Notes: generated by a model not told the origin, from the sequence alone. Shown: positions 30,650-40,669, counted from the first letter of the stretch. The stretch is DNA of 64,000 nt from Peribacillus butanolivorans (GCF_001273755.1 NZ_LGYA01000005.1:163778-227777), one strand, 5' to 3'. A program made the numbers and translations.

Positions 30650-31675
30650 GTGCGTAAATATATAGGTGGAAAGCTTGGATTATTTTTATTGTTGAAAGGT
30701 TTAAGAATGGCCACATTATTATTTGCCATTTGTTTAATTTCTTTTCTATTAATAAAAAACTCTCCGATTGATCCAATTCAAGCCTACATCGGTGCAGATA
30801 TGTTGAAGGTAGGACCTGAGCAACGGGAGAAGATAGCTGAATATTGGGGAGTTGACCAACCAGTTATGGTGCAGTTCTTGAATTGGGGCTCTGCTTTGCT
30901 AACAGGTGATTTAGGAACTTCAATGATATTTCGCCGCCCGGTAATTGACATTATTGGTGAACGATTCTTAAATTCCCTAGCGCTCATGATATCAGCTTGG
31001 GTATTATCAGGTATGATTGGATTTGCCATGGGTGTTGTAGCGGCAATGAAAAAGGGGACTTGGATTGATCGAATAATAAAATGGTACTGTTTCACACTAG
31101 CTTCAACTCCTACCTTCTGGATGGGGCTCCTTATTCTTATCGTTTTTGCCGTTTGGCTAAAATGGTTTCCATTTGGAATGGGGGTTCCAGCTGGTGTCCT
31201 TGCAGAAAATGTCACAATGGTGGATCGAATCAATCATCTTATTCTGCCAGCGATCACACTTAGTATAGTTGGGGTCGCTAATGTGGCACTACATACGCGC
31301 CAGAAGCTGATTGATGTTCTTGCTAGTGATTATGTCTTATTCGCTAGGGCGAGAGGTGAACAAGGCTTTGTCCTGTTTTGGAGACATGGATTACGTAATG
31401 TTGCTTTGCCAGCGATTACCTTGCAGTTTGCGGCTTTTAGTGAATTGTTTGGTGGAGCAGTGTTGACTGAGCAAGTTTTTTCATATCCCGGTTTAGGACA
31501 GGCTACGGTAGAAGCGGGGCTAAGGGGAGACGTTCCCCTTTTATTGGGATTAGTTATATTTAGTACAATATTTGTTTTTGTAGGAAATTTACTGGCTGAT
31601 TTGAGCTATCGTTTATTAGATCCGAGAATGAGGGAGGGGAGAAGATATGATTTCAAGCCTCAAATTAAAAAATAA
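30650..31675 (+). CDS. ABC transporter permease 1 (NikB/DppB-like)
   Basis: A 341-residue inner-membrane permease with about six transmembrane helices, the first near residues 20-38. The EAA-type loop that docks the ATPase is FARARGEQGFVLFWRHGLRN. GTG start 2 nt after the binding protein stop, without a strong ribosome site, which suggests translational coupling. It pairs with the next gene, whose start it overlaps by 29 nt. Confidence 0.88.
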   Translation: MRKYIGGKLGLFLLLKGLRMATLLFAICLISFLLIKNSPIDPIQAYIGADMLKVGPEQREKIAEYWGVDQPVMVQFLNWGSALLTGDLGTSMIFRRPVIDIIGERFLNSLALMISAWVLSGMIGFAMGVVAAMKKGTWIDRIIKWYCFTLASTPTFWMGLLILIVFAVWLKWFPFGMGVPAGVLAENVTMVDRINHLILPAITLSIVGVANVALHTRQKLIDVLASDYVLFARARGEQGFVLFWRHGLRNVALPAITLQFAAFSELFGGAVLTEQVFSYPGLGQATVEAGLRGDVPLLLGLVIFSTIFVFVGNLLADLSYRLLDPRMREGRRYDFKPQIKK

Positions 31676-32513
31676 AGATAATCATAAACAACTTCCTTCT
31701 AATCGAAAGAAGCGGACGCTTTTTATAATCCTAATTTCAATTATTTTTTTAGTAATTGTTATATTAGGAGGTGTTTTAATTGATGAGGGGAGAATTGTAA
31801 CAAATCTTAATGATCGAAATGCTCCTCCATCCCTAGACCATCTCTTTGGTACCGATTGGTTAGGTAGAGATATGTTTACAAGAACGTTAATGGGACTTTC
31901 TTTAAGTATAGGAGTTGGATTGATTGGAGCAATTGGAAGTGCGTCAATTGCTCTTTTCTTGGGTATGGCAGCAGCAACAATGGGGAAAATGGCAGATCGT
32001 CTTATTTCATGGCTCATCGACCTTTTTCTGAGTGTACCACATCTCGTAACTCTTATTCTTATCGCTTTTACATTAGGGGGAGGATTTAAAGGAATTGTAA
32101 TTGGATTAGCTTTAACACATTGGCCAAGTCTTGCTCGAGTCATCAGAGCAGAGGTTATGCAAGTTCGTTCAGCAGAATATGTTCAGGTTTCACAGAAAAT
32201 GGGGAAATCCCAATGGTGGATTGCTTTGCATCATATTCTTCCACATATAGCTCCACAACTGTTAATTGGTTTTATGTTACTGTTTCCTCATGTTATTTTA
32301 CATGAGGCGGCAGTTACATTTTTAGGTTTAGGATTGTCGCCTCACGAGCCGGCAATTGGAATTATTCTATCAGAATCGATGAAGTACTTATCTTCAGGTA
32401 TGTGGTGGCTTGCCTTTTTTCCAGGGCTTTGTTTGCTGATTATCGTTAGAACGTTTGATCAGATTGGAGAGAATATCCGGTTGCTCATAGATCCTAATAG
32501 GGCTCAAGATTAA
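31647..32513 (+). CDS. ABC transporter permease 2 (NikC/DppC-like)
   Basis: A 288-residue permease. The N-terminal helix at about residues 22-42 is followed by the DppC-type LFGTDWLGRDMFTR motif and a further five or so helices. The EAA loop is YVQVSQKMGKSQWWIALHH. ATG behind GGGAGGGGAG inside the end of the previous gene. It forms the translocation channel with permease 1. Confidence 0.88.
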   Translation: MISSLKLKNKDNHKQLPSNRKKRTLFIILISIIFLVIVILGGVLIDEGRIVTNLNDRNAPPSLDHLFGTDWLGRDMFTRTLMGLSLSIGVGLIGAIGSASIALFLGMAAATMGKMADRLISWLIDLFLSVPHLVTLILIAFTLGGGFKGIVIGLALTHWPSLARVIRAEVMQVRSAEYVQVSQKMGKSQWWIALHHILPHIAPQLLIGFMLLFPHVILHEAAVTFLGLGLSPHEPAIGIILSESMKYLSSGMWWLAFFPGLCLLIIVRTFDQIGENIRLLIDPNRAQD

Positions 32514-32551
32514 TCAGATATGCTACGTTCAATATTAAGAGGAGTTAACAA

Positions 32552-33472
32552 ATGCCTATTCTTGAAGTGGAAAATTTATCAGTATCTTTTAAGCAATATA
32601 CTGGACTTAAACAGAAAACTCATAAAGTTATATCAAGTTTAAATGTTACTCTTGAGGCAGGTGAGATTCTTGCTGTTGTTGGAGCGAGTGGATCGGGAAA
32701 AAGTTTGCTCGCACATGCCATTCTAGGAATACTGCCGAGAAATGCAAGTATATGTGGAGTAATTAAATATGCGGGAGAGGAACTCACCCCTGATCGGCAA
32801 ACTGTATTAAGAGGTAAGGAAATTGCTCTTGTACCACAATCGGTAAACTTTCTAGACCCACTCATGCGTGTTGGAAGTCAAGTCCGTACTTCTGTAAAAA
32901 ATGGGGATGCTGTATCGGTTCAACGAGAGGTTTTTGAGCGCTATCACTTAAGGCAAGAGGTTGAGAAAATGTATCCATTTCAACTTTCTGGAGGTATGGC
33001 GAGGAGGACGCTTCTATCCACTGCCATGGTAAGCGGAGCAAAGGTGATTATTGCGGATGAGCCTACTCCAGGGCTCGACCCCGATGTAATAAAGGAAGCG
33101 CTAAATAATTTTAGAGAGGTTGCCGACAATGGTTGTGCGGTGATGCTGATAACTCATGATATTGAATCGGCCCTTAATATTGCAGATAAAATTGCCGTAT
33201 TTTATGCAGGAACTACAGTAGAGGTAGCTCCAGTGGAGAACTTTAAAGGTCACGGTGAGGAAATACGGCATCCTTATAGTAAGGCTTTGTGGAGAGCATT
33301 ACCTCAAAATGATTTTATTCCAATTCCAGGTTCGCAACCTCATCCAAGTTCATTACCAGCGGGATGTTTGTTTGCACCACGTTGTGTAATGGCAACACCT
33401 GAATGCCGGCAAGTACAACCTGAAATGCGAAAACTTAGGGGGGGAATGGTGAGGTGTATTCATGCAACTTGA
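32552..33472 (+). CDS. ABC transporter ATPase 1 (NikD/DppD-like)
   Basis: A 306-residue nucleotide-binding subunit: Walker A GASGSGKS, the signature in slightly unusual form LSGGMARR, Walker B VIIADEPTPGLDP, and the H-loop in LITHD. The C-terminal oligopeptide/nickel ATPase extension with the Cys-containing PAGCLFAPRC is present (PHPSSLPAGCLFAPRC). ATG behind AGAGGAG. The last 11 nt overlap ATPase 2. Confidence 0.88.
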   Translation: MPILEVENLSVSFKQYTGLKQKTHKVISSLNVTLEAGEILAVVGASGSGKSLLAHAILGILPRNASICGVIKYAGEELTPDRQTVLRGKEIALVPQSVNFLDPLMRVGSQVRTSVKNGDAVSVQREVFERYHLRQEVEKMYPFQLSGGMARRTLLSTAMVSGAKVIIADEPTPGLDPDVIKEALNNFREVADNGCAVMLITHDIESALNIADKIAVFYAGTTVEVAPVENFKGHGEEIRHPYSKALWRALPQNDFIPIPGSQPHPSSLPAGCLFAPRCVMATPECRQVQPEMRKLRGGMVRCIHAT

Positions 33473-34067
33473 AGCAAAAGACATCGGATTTCGATATGGA
33501 AATGGACCATGGCTGTTTCAAGGAGTCAATTTAACGCTAGAGCCAGGGGAAATCGTTGGCATCACTGGTCCAAGTGGATGTGGGAAAACAACGTTTTGCC
33601 GGATTTTAGCGGGTTTTGAGACACCAATTGAGGGAACTGTGACCTTTAATAGTGCTCCATTGCCAAAGAAAGGATATCATCCTGTTCAATTGATCTTTCA
33701 GCATCCAGAAAAAGCGATTAATCCACGATGGAAGATGCACAAGATTCTTAATGAAGGATGGAAACCCAATAAAGAGGTGTTAGAATTACTGGGAATTGAT
33801 CGGGAGTGGCTAGAACGATGGCCTAACGAACTATCGGGAGGAGAGCTACAACGATTTTGTGTTGCCCGTGCATTAGGACCCAATACTCGATTTCTAATTG
33901 CAGACGAAATGACAACAATGCTCGATGCAATCACACAGACTCAAATCTGGCATGCTGTCATTGAAATTGCTAAAAAGAGAAAGATGGGAATAGTAGTTGT
34001 AACTCATGAATCTAAGCTTATGCAAAGACTTTGTCAACGTGTGATTGATTTTAATGATTTTAGTTGA
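33462..34067 (+). CDS. ABC transporter ATPase 2 (NikE-like, short)
   Basis: A 201-residue partner ATPase: Walker A GPSGCGKTT, signature LSGGELQRFCVARAL, Walker B FLIADEMTTMLDA and an H-loop in VVTHE. It is shorter than DppF-type subunits and lacks the C-terminal oligopeptide domain, as NikE-type proteins do. It heterodimerises with ATPase 1 by family analogy. It ends the operon at a terminator. Confidence 0.87.
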   Translation: MQLEAKDIGFRYGNGPWLFQGVNLTLEPGEIVGITGPSGCGKTTFCRILAGFETPIEGTVTFNSAPLPKKGYHPVQLIFQHPEKAINPRWKMHKILNEGWKPNKEVLELLGIDREWLERWPNELSGGELQRFCVARALGPNTRFLIADEMTTMLDAITQTQIWHAVIEIAKKRKMGIVVVTHESKLMQRLCQRVIDFNDFS

Positions 34068-34096
34068 GATAAAGAAATTAATTGAATGACATTAGA

Positions 34097-34127
34097 AAAG
34101 GAGATCTCTTTAATAGAGACCTCCTTT
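34097..34127 (+). terminator. Terminator between the ABC operon and the YheE-like gene
   Basis: AAAGGAG.TCTCT / AGAGA.CTCCTTT with a 5-nt loop, A-run before and T-rich after. Usable by both convergent units. Confidence 0.8.
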
Positions 34128-34143
34128 CTTATATTATCTATTT

Positions 34144-34623
34144 CTAATCATTCTCTTTACTATTATTTTCGTGTTCCGCTACTTTTTCATGGATTTCTGA
34201 TTCAATTGCCTCAACCAGATCCTCTTCAAGCTTTTGCTTTGGCTGAGGATGGAACCATTGAATTTCTCCTTCATGAACAAAGCCTTTGAATTCCTCTCCC
34301 TGCACTTGCAAAGAAAATTGTCGGCGTTCATGTACCCGGTCTTCAAATGCTGGTTTTATTTCAAGGCCTTTAATCTCTTTTGAAATTCCATAGTGTCGCA
34401 TTAATGAATGTATGGTAGTTTCAATAATGTCCACTTTACTTTCACCAATCGTTTGTTTTGGGTGAGGGTGGAGCCAATGAATTTCATCCTCATGAAAATG
34501 CCCCTTGAATTCCTCTCCTTGGACTTTAAAAGTGAATGCGTGTCGCTCGTGAACACGGTTCTCGAACACTGTTTCTACCTCAAAATCTTCAAGTTCGGGT
34601 TTTGCATTCTTATCTTCAGGCAT
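34144..34623 (-). CDS. Two-repeat, His-rich protein with YheE (DUF5342)-like units
   Basis: A 159-residue soluble protein made of two similar halves (about residues 12-77 and 83-148). Each half carries the pattern F-E-x-R-V-H-E-R, V-Q-G-E-E-F-K-G, H-E-x-E-I-x-W and P-x-P-K-Q, then an acidic helix with IH. The unit resembles Bacillus YheE, normally a single copy of about 70 residues, so this looks like a tandem duplication; the match is from memory. His is abundant. Function unknown; its seat between a nickel-type transporter and urease raises metal handling as one idea. ATG behind GAGAGGGG. Confidence 0.6.
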   Translation of the reverse strand: MPEDKNAKPELEDFEVETVFENRVHERHAFTFKVQGEEFKGHFHEDEIHWLHPHPKQTIGESKVDIIETTIHSLMRHYGISKEIKGLEIKPAFEDRVHERRQFSLQVQGEEFKGFVHEGEIQWFHPQPKQKLEEDLVEAIESEIHEKVAEHENNSKEND

Positions 34624-34848
34624 ACTGTATCCCCTCTCATGAAAGTTTCTACTTAAATATTTTTCCTAGATTATCGTAAATATTGAGTTACAAGATCGGT
34701 AAAATACCGGAGTAATCTATTAATTGCCTATTATATAGGTCTTTATTTAAGACTGTCATTTAAAGGGCGCAGTTCATGGGAAATCGGTCTTTAATAGCAC
34801 AGCGTAATGTGAATTTAGGAACTCAAAATAAATACAATATAAAATGGC

Positions 34849-34887
34849 TCATCTGGCTGTGCCTTTTAAAGGAGCAGCCTCCGATGA
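34849..34887 (-). terminator. Hairpin after ureD, probable urease operon terminator
   Basis: On minus, TCATC..GCTG pairs with CAGC..GATGA with inner pairs, followed by GCCATTTTATATT. It lies 6 nt beyond the ureD stop. The rest of 34624-34848 shows nothing recognisable. Confidence 0.5.
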
Positions 34888-34892
34888 ATGTA

Positions 34893-35717
34893 TTAATATT
34901 TCCGTAAAAAGCTTGGTGTACGATTATTCCACTTCTCGCTGATGATCTTTTGGCACTGATCCAATATTCGTTCAATGACTTGGGTAGAGTGGGCTAGGAT
35001 TCGTATGCTAAAGCCTGGCACGGCTAGCTTTGAAATTCCAAATTTAAAACTCGATTCTTCTATTTGAATCACTTCATACAATTCATCGAGAAGAGAATTA
35101 TTCGTATATTCGCTGACCGCAATCATAGAGCCTAGGTGAGTAAAGCCTTCCATGAAACCTAGACCCGATAGTGTTTGTTTTTCTGGCATTAATTTGATAT
35201 GGTCAAACACACCAAGTTTACCATTCAGATAAACCTCAGTAACTAATTGAATGGTATTATAGCTAAACTTTTTACCCTCCGGGGACCAGCCAGGTGTGAG
35301 GATATCTGTGTAAATAAACGTTGCTCCACTTTCCATATGAACTACATTTTTTTGCTTGTAATGAGCATTTTCATAAGCAATTAGCGGATCTGGAAGGTAT
35401 TCTAAATAACTGCCTTTTTGCAAGTGAATTTGGGTTTCCTGATAGGCATAGCCTTTCGGCGTTTTATATACTTTTGTCGCAGATTGGGTAGTTAAAGTAA
35501 CTTTAGAGCCTTCATCGGCTGATATTTCCATCTTGTATCGATCGCCGTCTAAATAGCCGCCGCCGGGATTTAGAAGGTAATAGCAGACCTGACCTGAATC
35601 ATCAAAGTAGATCGGTCGCATAACTTTGAGTGCACCTTGAAAATACACCCTTTTTGCGACGGTTTTCCCTTTCCGTTCTTCTAGGTCCAGAGATAAAGTG
35701 CCAGTCCAATCTGTCAT
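34893..35717 (-). CDS. ureD: Urease accessory protein UreD (UreH)
   Basis: A 274-residue maturation protein that forms the UreD-UreF-UreG complex on apo-urease and channels nickel. Family features: VYFQGALKVMRPIYFD near the N-terminus, LLNPGGGYLDGDRY, TTQSATKVYKT and a LPDPLIAYENAHYKQ stretch. The stop of ureG is 1 nt upstream of its ATG, so the two are coupled. It is last in the operon; placing ureD after ureG is typical of Bacillus urease clusters. Confidence 0.93.
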   Translation of the reverse strand: MTDWTGTLSLDLEERKGKTVAKRVYFQGALKVMRPIYFDDSGQVCYYLLNPGGGYLDGDRYKMEISADEGSKVTLTTQSATKVYKTPKGYAYQETQIHLQKGSYLEYLPDPLIAYENAHYKQKNVVHMESGATFIYTDILTPGWSPEGKKFSYNTIQLVTEVYLNGKLGVFDHIKLMPEKQTLSGLGFMEGFTHLGSMIAVSEYTNNSLLDELYEVIQIEESSFKFGISKLAVPGFSIRILAHSTQVIERILDQCQKIISEKWNNRTPSFLRKY

Positions 35718-35718
35718 A

Positions 35719-36330
35719 TTAATCTAAACCTTTTAATAAAGCATGCTGCTTAATCCAGTCGATTACTTCAGGAAGGCCATCATCATTTTTTAAATTTGTA
35801 AAAACGAATGGTTTGTCACCGCGGAATACTTTTGTGTCCTTTGCCATTACTTCAAGGCTGGCACCGACATATGGAGCAAGGTCCGTTTTATTAATGATGA
35901 ACAAATCAGATTTAATCATACCTTGTCCGCCTTTGCGGGGGATTTTTTCCCCTTGGGCAACATCAATAATATAAATAGAAAAGTCAACTAGTTCAGGGCT
36001 GAAAGTAGCTGCAAGATTGTCTCCGCCACTTTCAACAAAAATAAGTTCAACGTCCGGGTGACGCTCGATTAACTCATCGATAGCGGCGAAGTTCATGGAA
36101 GCATCTTCGCGAATGGCGGTATGAGGACAGCCGCCCGTTTCCACACCAATGATCCGATCCTCTGGAAGAACACCATTTTGTATTAAAAATTTAGCGTCTT
36201 CTTTTGTGTAAATATCGTTTGTGACAACTGCCATTTTTATTTCATTTTCGAGATGGCGTGTCAATTTTTCTACAAGCATTGTTTTACCTGCTCCAACAGG
36301 TCCTCCAACACCGATTTTTATTGGTTCCAT
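35719..36330 (-). CDS. ureG: Urease accessory GTPase UreG
   Basis: A 203-residue GTPase that delivers nickel to urease. P-loop [11 protein letters not shown] (residues 6-16), metal-binding Cys-Pro-His in [13 protein letters not shown], switch region [18 protein letters not shown] and guanine-specificity NKTD are visible. The start at 36328-36330 ([10 protein letters not shown]) follows AAAGGAAG. A longer frame to 36399 adds a non-family extension inside ureF and is rejected. Confidence 0.96.
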   Translation of the reverse strand: MEPIKIGVGGPVGAGKTMLVEKLTRHLENEIKMAVVTNDIYTKEDAKFLIQNGVLPEDRIIGVETGGCPHTAIREDASMNFAAIDELIERHPDVELIFVESGGDNLAATFSPELVDFSIYIIDVAQGEKIPRKGGQGMIKSDLFIINKTDLAPYVGASLEVMAKDTKVFRGDKPFVFTNLKNDDGLPEVIDWIKQHALLKGLD

Positions 36331-36364
36331 TAAAACACTTCCTTTACTGATTCTTTCAAAAAAA

Positions 36365-37051
36365 TTAAGACATAAATATTCGAATGTTAACGCGTTCATG
36401 TTTCATTTGAGACAGTTCAATACCAGGAGAAACGATGCCAAAATCATCTTTCGTTAGTTGCAGAATTCTTTCCACAGCCTGTGTTAATTCTGGTATAAAA
36501 TTGTGAGTAATTGTTTGACCTGCTGTTTGTCCAAGAGGAATGGCTCGTACCGCATTTTGAACTTGGCTGGAAATAGCAGAATACAAATAGTAGAGGATGG
36601 TGTCTGGTTTTGTTACCCCAAGCCCATGTGCTACCATCGAAAATACAATAGCGGGATGGCCGAATGAACTCTTTCTCTTAATTTCCGCTCTATATTGTGA
36701 GAGGATTGGCATACCGTATAGCGATTCTGTGAGTTTTAGCATTCGATCCCCAATCATTTGTGTTCCTTCCCGCGTTTCCCTCGGCAAGTTTTGGACAGTT
36801 AATAGGCGATCCAGGTTCCATATTTCTTGAATATCCTCATCCATAAGAGCTTCATAAACGAGACGAGAGGCAAGCCCATCTGAGTAGATGAGCTGCTCAT
36901 GTAAATACACTTTAAGCCACTGGAAAAATGTCTCCTGGTCCTTAACTTGATCTTCTTGTATATAACTCTCCAGGCCGAAAGAATGGCTGAAAGCGCCGGT
37001 AGGTAAATTAGAGTCGCATAGCTGAAACAAAGAGAGAATATTGTTATTCAT
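36365..37051 (-). CDS. ureF: Urease accessory protein UreF
   Basis: A 228-residue all-helical protein that bridges UreD and UreG and gates GTP-dependent activation. The N-terminal [25 protein letters not shown] signature is clear, and the conserved C-terminal region ([20 protein letters not shown]) is intact. The start overlaps the ureE stop by 8 nt, so translation is coupled. Confidence 0.94.
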   Translation of the reverse strand: MNNNILSLFQLCDSNLPTGAFSHSFGLESYIQEDQVKDQETFFQWLKVYLHEQLIYSDGLASRLVYEALMDEDIQEIWNLDRLLTVQNLPRETREGTQMIGDRMLKLTESLYGMPILSQYRAEIKRKSSFGHPAIVFSMVAHGLGVTKPDTILYYLYSAISSQVQNAVRAIPLGQTAGQTITHNFIPELTQAVERILQLTKDDFGIVSPGIELSQMKHERVNIRIFMS

Positions 37052-37499
37052 GACTGTGGCCTATATGACGGAACGCTTGTTTCACTTTTCGTTCTTCCCG
37101 TTTAAAAGGAATTCCGAGTTCTTGAAGTAATTCCTCAACCAAATAGTCATATTGGACCAACATATCATCTTCTTCAAATTGAGCAGGGAGGTGACGGTTG
37201 CCAAGTTGATGGGCGATTGTCCCCATTTCTTTTATGCTTCGAGGGGAGATAACAAGTAAATCATCTGATAGCACATCTATGACGATCATATTTTTATCAT
37301 CCATGTATAATACATCTCCAGCTAAAAGGTCTCGATGCTCTTTTAAGCGAATACCAAGCTCATTGCCGTGATCCGTTTTGACCCGTTGAATGCGCTTCAT
37401 TAAATGTGCGCTTTCCAAGTACACTTTTTCTATATGACGCTTTTTAATTTCGTTTGTATCCATCTTTTCTAAGTTAGTGACAACTTTTTCTATAATCAA
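37044..37499 (-). CDS. ureE: Urease nickel metallochaperone UreE
   Basis: A 151-residue nickel carrier. The N-terminal peptide-binding domain is followed by the metal-binding domain with the [12 protein letters not shown] motif containing the conserved His. The C-terminus ends HIGHSHE, a short His tail rather than the long poly-His of some species. It lies 11 nt after ureC. ATG behind GAGGTGAAAAG. Confidence 0.94.
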   Translation of the reverse strand: MIIEKVVTNLEKMDTNEIKKRHIEKVYLESAHLMKRIQRVKTDHGNELGIRLKEHRDLLAGDVLYMDDKNMIVIDVLSDDLLVISPRSIKEMGTIAHQLGNRHLPAQFEEDDMLVQYDYLVEELLQELGIPFKREERKVKQAFRHIGHSHE

Positions 37500-37510
37500 T
37501 ACTTTTCACC

Positions 37511-39223
37511 TCAGAATAGGAAATATCGCTGACCCATTGGCACCGTATCAACTGGCTCGCATGTCAGGAGTTCTCCATTTACTTTTACTTCATATGTTTG
37601 CGGATCAACTGTAATATCAGGTGTTTCAGCATTTAATTTCATATCTTTCTTAGTTAGAGTCCGAATTCCGCCAACAGGTAGAATCATTTTATGTAGTCCA
37701 AGTTTTTCATGAACACCATCATCGTAGGCTGCTTGAGAAATGAAAGTAACCGAACTTTTTGCTAAGGCCTTTCCAAACTGAGCGTACATTGGACGATAAA
37801 TATACGGCTGTGGTGTCGGGATAGATGCATTGGCATCACCCATTAACCCAGTAACCGCAAGACCGTTTTTAAGCACCATTTCTGGCTTCACGCCAAAAAA
37901 CTTTGGAGACCAGAGGACTAGATCTGCCAATTTTCCAACTTCAATAGAACCAACATGCTTTGAAATCCCATGTGTAATGGCTGGATTAATAGTGTATTTG
38001 GCGATATAGCGCTTAGCCCGGTTGTTGTCGGCATGTTTGCTATCTCCAAACAGGATGCCTCTTTGTTTTTTCATTTTGTCTGCTACTTGCCATGTGCGTA
38101 GAACGACTTCTCCTACCCGGCCCATTGCTTGGGCATCAGAGCTTACCATGCTAAATACGCCCATGTCGTGAAGGATATCTTCTGCTGCAATTGTTTCCCT
38201 TCTAATTCTAGAATCTGCAAAAGCGATATCTTCTGGAACAGAAGGATTTAAATGATGGCAAACCATGACCATATCAAGGTGTTCGTCGATAGTATTAACG
38301 GTATAAGGGAGGGTGGGGTTCGTTGATGAAGGCAGAATGTTATGGTAACCTGCTGATTTGATTAAATCAGGTGCATGGCCACCGCCTGCGCCTTCAGTAT
38401 GGTACATGTGAAGAACTCGGTCTTTTACTGCGGCCATGGTATTTTCCATAAATCCGCTTTCATTTAATGTATCTGCGTGCAGGGCAACTTGAATGTCATA
38501 TTCGTCTGCTACCTGTAGTGCGTAGTCAAGGGATGAACCAGTAGCTCCCCAGTCTTCATGAACTTTTAATCCGATAACTCCAGCTCTAACTTGCTCGATT
38601 AAGGGTTCAGTGGAAGCAGCATGTCCTTTACCTGTAAATCCAATATTTATAGGGAGGCCTTCAGCAGCTTCAAGCATGCGGTGAATATTCCATTCACCCG
38701 GAGTAACCGTAGTTGCCTTAGATCCAGCTGCAGGACCTGTACCGCCCCCGATTAATGTTGTTGTTCCAGATGTTAGTGCTACCTGTACTTGTTCTGGATT
38801 AATAAAATGAACGTGGGTATCGATGGCACCAGCTGTCACAATCAAACCTTCACCGGCGATTATTTCTGTAGATGCGCCAATAATAATATCCACATTGTCC
38901 ATAACGAGTGGATTTCCGCTTTTACCAATTCCAGAAATTTTACCATCCCGAATGGCTAGATCTGCTTTACAAATTCCTGTGTAATCTAAAATTACTACGT
39001 TCGTTATAACGGTATCTGCCACACCGTCTTTACGGGTTGCAAGGGGGTGCTGGCCCATGCCGTCCCGAATGACTTTTCCGCCGCCAAAGACAACTTCTTC
39101 TCCGTATGAAGTGTAATCTTTTTCAATTTGAATAAACAAATCTGTGTCAGCAAGGCGGATAGAGTCACCAGTAGTTGGTCCGTACATTTCAGCATATTGT
39201 TTTCGGGACATTTTAAAACTCAT
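37511..39223 (-). CDS. ureC: Urease alpha subunit (catalytic)
   Basis: A 570-residue catalytic subunit hydrolysing urea to ammonia and carbamate at a dinickel site. All site residues are present: H137 and H139 (DTHVHF), carbamylated K220 (GLKVHEDWG), H249 (ALHADT), H275 ([13 protein letters not shown]), flap C322 and H323 (MVCHH) and D363 (SSDAQ). ATG overlaps the ureB stop as ATGA. Full length; no lesion seen. Confidence 0.98.
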   Translation of the reverse strand: MSFKMSRKQYAEMYGPTTGDSIRLADTDLFIQIEKDYTSYGEEVVFGGGKVIRDGMGQHPLATRKDGVADTVITNVVILDYTGICKADLAIRDGKISGIGKSGNPLVMDNVDIIIGASTEIIAGEGLIVTAGAIDTHVHFINPEQVQVALTSGTTTLIGGGTGPAAGSKATTVTPGEWNIHRMLEAAEGLPINIGFTGKGHAASTEPLIEQVRAGVIGLKVHEDWGATGSSLDYALQVADEYDIQVALHADTLNESGFMENTMAAVKDRVLHMYHTEGAGGGHAPDLIKSAGYHNILPSSTNPTLPYTVNTIDEHLDMVMVCHHLNPSVPEDIAFADSRIRRETIAAEDILHDMGVFSMVSSDAQAMGRVGEVVLRTWQVADKMKKQRGILFGDSKHADNNRAKRYIAKYTINPAITHGISKHVGSIEVGKLADLVLWSPKFFGVKPEMVLKNGLAVTGLMGDANASIPTPQPYIYRPMYAQFGKALAKSSVTFISQAAYDDGVHEKLGLHKMILPVGGIRTLTKKDMKLNAETPDITVDPQTYEVKVNGELLTCEPVDTVPMGQRYFLF

Positions 39224-39543
39224 GATTCATCCTCACTTTCTAATTTGCCGTCTACTTTATTATTGAACCCGTATATACGCCGTTCTCCTGCAAAATTTAG
39301 AAGCTGTATTTCTTTTTCATCCCCGGGTTCAAAACGAACAGCCGCTCCAGCAGGGACATTTAATCGCTTTCCGTAAGCTTTCTTCCTATTAAATTGGAGT
39401 GCTTCATTTACTTCGTAGAAATGAAAATGTGATCCGACCTGAATAGGGCGGTCGCCGGTGTTAGTAACAGAAATGGTGAATACTTCTCTTCCTTCATTAC
39501 AAATAATCTCTTCTTCTTTTAAAATGTATTCTCCTGGCAACAT
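39220..39543 (-). CDS. ureB: Urease beta subunit
   Basis: A 107-residue structural subunit. It begins [13 protein letters not shown] and has the [21 protein letters not shown] and [17 protein letters not shown] signatures. ATG behind GGAGGG, 17 nt after ureA; the last bases overlap ureC. Confidence 0.97.
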   Translation of the reverse strand: MLPGEYILKEEEIICNEGREVFTISVTNTGDRPIQVGSHFHFYEVNEALQFNRKKAYGKRLNVPAGAAVRFEPGDEKEIQLLNFAGERRIYGFNNKVDGKLESEDES

Positions 39544-39560
39544 ATAGCTATCCCTCCTAT

Positions 39561-39863
39561 TTATCGTATCGGGCTGTGGACAGTCACCAATTTCGTTCCA
39601 TCTGGAAAAGTTGCTTCAACCTGAATATCATCTATCATTTCAGGTATTCCTTCCATGACATCTTCTTGTGTCAAAATGGAAGCCCCATACTCCATAAGTT
39701 GGGCTACAGTTTTCCCGTCTCTTGCCCCTTCCATAACCTCATAAGTGATGAGGGCGACAGCTTCCGGATGATTTAACTTTAATCCTCTGTCTTTTCGGCG
39801 CTTCGCAAGATCCGCTGCCACCACTATCATAAGCTTGTCGATTTCCCGCGGCAATAAATGCAT
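39561..39863 (-). CDS. ureA: Urease gamma subunit
   Basis: A 100-residue structural subunit, starting [20 protein letters not shown], with the [21 protein letters not shown] signature. First gene of ureABCEFGD. ATG behind AGGAGG. About 30 nt upstream lies a terminator hairpin, so readthrough must be needed for expression. Confidence 0.97.
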   Translation of the reverse strand: MHLLPREIDKLMIVVAADLAKRRKDRGLKLNHPEAVALITYEVMEGARDGKTVAQLMEYGASILTQEDVMEGIPEMIDDIQVEATFPDGTKLVTVHSPIR

Positions 39864-39894
39864 AGTTGAATCCTCCTGTTGTAATTACAAACAA

Positions 39895-39928
39895 TAAAAA
39901 AACTCCCTATTTGGAAGAAAGGGGAGCT
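39895..39928 (-). terminator. Attenuator-like terminator in the ureA leader
   Basis: On minus, AGCTCCC pairs with GGGAGTT, followed by seven T, between the presumed promoter and the ureA ribosome site. A tiny frame (MNKG) behind AGGAG at 39934-39948 could be a leader peptide but is very short. Confidence 0.65.
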
Positions 39929-39970
39929 AATTATTACCCTTTATTCATTTTCTCCTAAATCCATGTAGAT

Positions 39971-40014
39971 AATCCTTTCAAAAGGATTTTAACATACAAA
40001 GATTTTAAGATGAA
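39971..40014 (-). promoter_or_regulatory. ureA promoter and overlapping palindrome
   Basis: On minus, TTCATC (40009-40014), 17 nt, then TGT-TAAAAT (-10 at 39986-39991). A perfect 8-2-8 inverted repeat AATCCTTT-CA-AAAGGATT (39971-39988) covers the -10 edge and expected start point, a likely repressor site. On plus, a weak divergent promoter for the lipoprotein may lie at 40050-40080. Confidence 0.5.
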
Positions 40015-40194
40015 GTTTAACGCAATGCGGTTTGAACTAAAAATAGACATTTGCAATAAACTTTAACTATTAAGATAAAGTCGAGCATTTTGTAAAAAAG
40101 AGGGAAGAGAAATAAAAGATACATTTTGCTTCATTTTGGGAAAGCTGAAGAGGAACCGCTCTTTATAAACTTAACCAAAATGGAGGGAAAAAAT

Positions 40195-40650
40195 ATGAAA
40201 TCAATACTGATTTTTATGACTGCTTTTCTTCTTGCTGCACTAACAGCATGCAGTCAAAATGACAATGCAATAAATAATGATTCGGAATATGGGGATCAAT
40301 CCCGGGATGGCAAAGATTTTGTTGGCAAAAGTTTAAAACATGTATCTAATAAGGATTGGGACAATGAAGCGGAACGGCCATCGGATCAAGTCCTCAACAC
40401 CCCGCATCATACATCCAATAATTCTCCATCCATGGGGCAGGAAATAGATAAAATCCGATCAATCATTAAATCGGAAACTAATTATGATGCAGGCTCCGTA
40501 TGGTTTAATGGCAATACCATACATGTTACGGTCCATGATAAAGGTGAAATCAAGACGGATGAAGAAAGAAATGAGGAAAAGCAGCGAATTCAAGACATGA
40601 TAACCAGAGTTGTTCCCCAATATAATATAGATGTTAAATTAAAGAAATAA
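40195..40650 (+). CDS. Small secreted lipoprotein, unrecognised
   Basis: A 151-residue protein with a lipoprotein signal peptide ending LTAC (Cys19), then a low-complexity Asn/Asp/Ser-rich linker to about residue 80 and a compact C-terminal domain (about 85-150, with SVWFNGNTIHVTVHDKGEI and a Glu-rich helix). Start ATG 40195 with GGAGGG 7 nt upstream; the longer frame from 40126 is not used. Family not recognised. It stands alone between the divergent urease operon and prfA. Confidence 0.65.
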   Translation: MKSILIFMTAFLLAALTACSQNDNAINNDSEYGDQSRDGKDFVGKSLKHVSNKDWDNEAERPSDQVLNTPHHTSNNSPSMGQEIDKIRSIIKSETNYDAGSVWFNGNTIHVTVHDKGEIKTDEERNEEKQRIQDMITRVVPQYNIDVKLKK

Positions 40651-40669
40651 CCACAATTTTGAATCCTCT

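Noticed and set aside
39877..39893. TnrA/GlnR-like palindrome TGTTGTAATTACAAACA before ureA
   Set aside because: Outer TGT/ACA fit, but three key inner positions do not, and it lies between the terminator and the ribosome site, where activation is implausible. Kept only as a note because urease is nitrogen-controlled in Bacillus.
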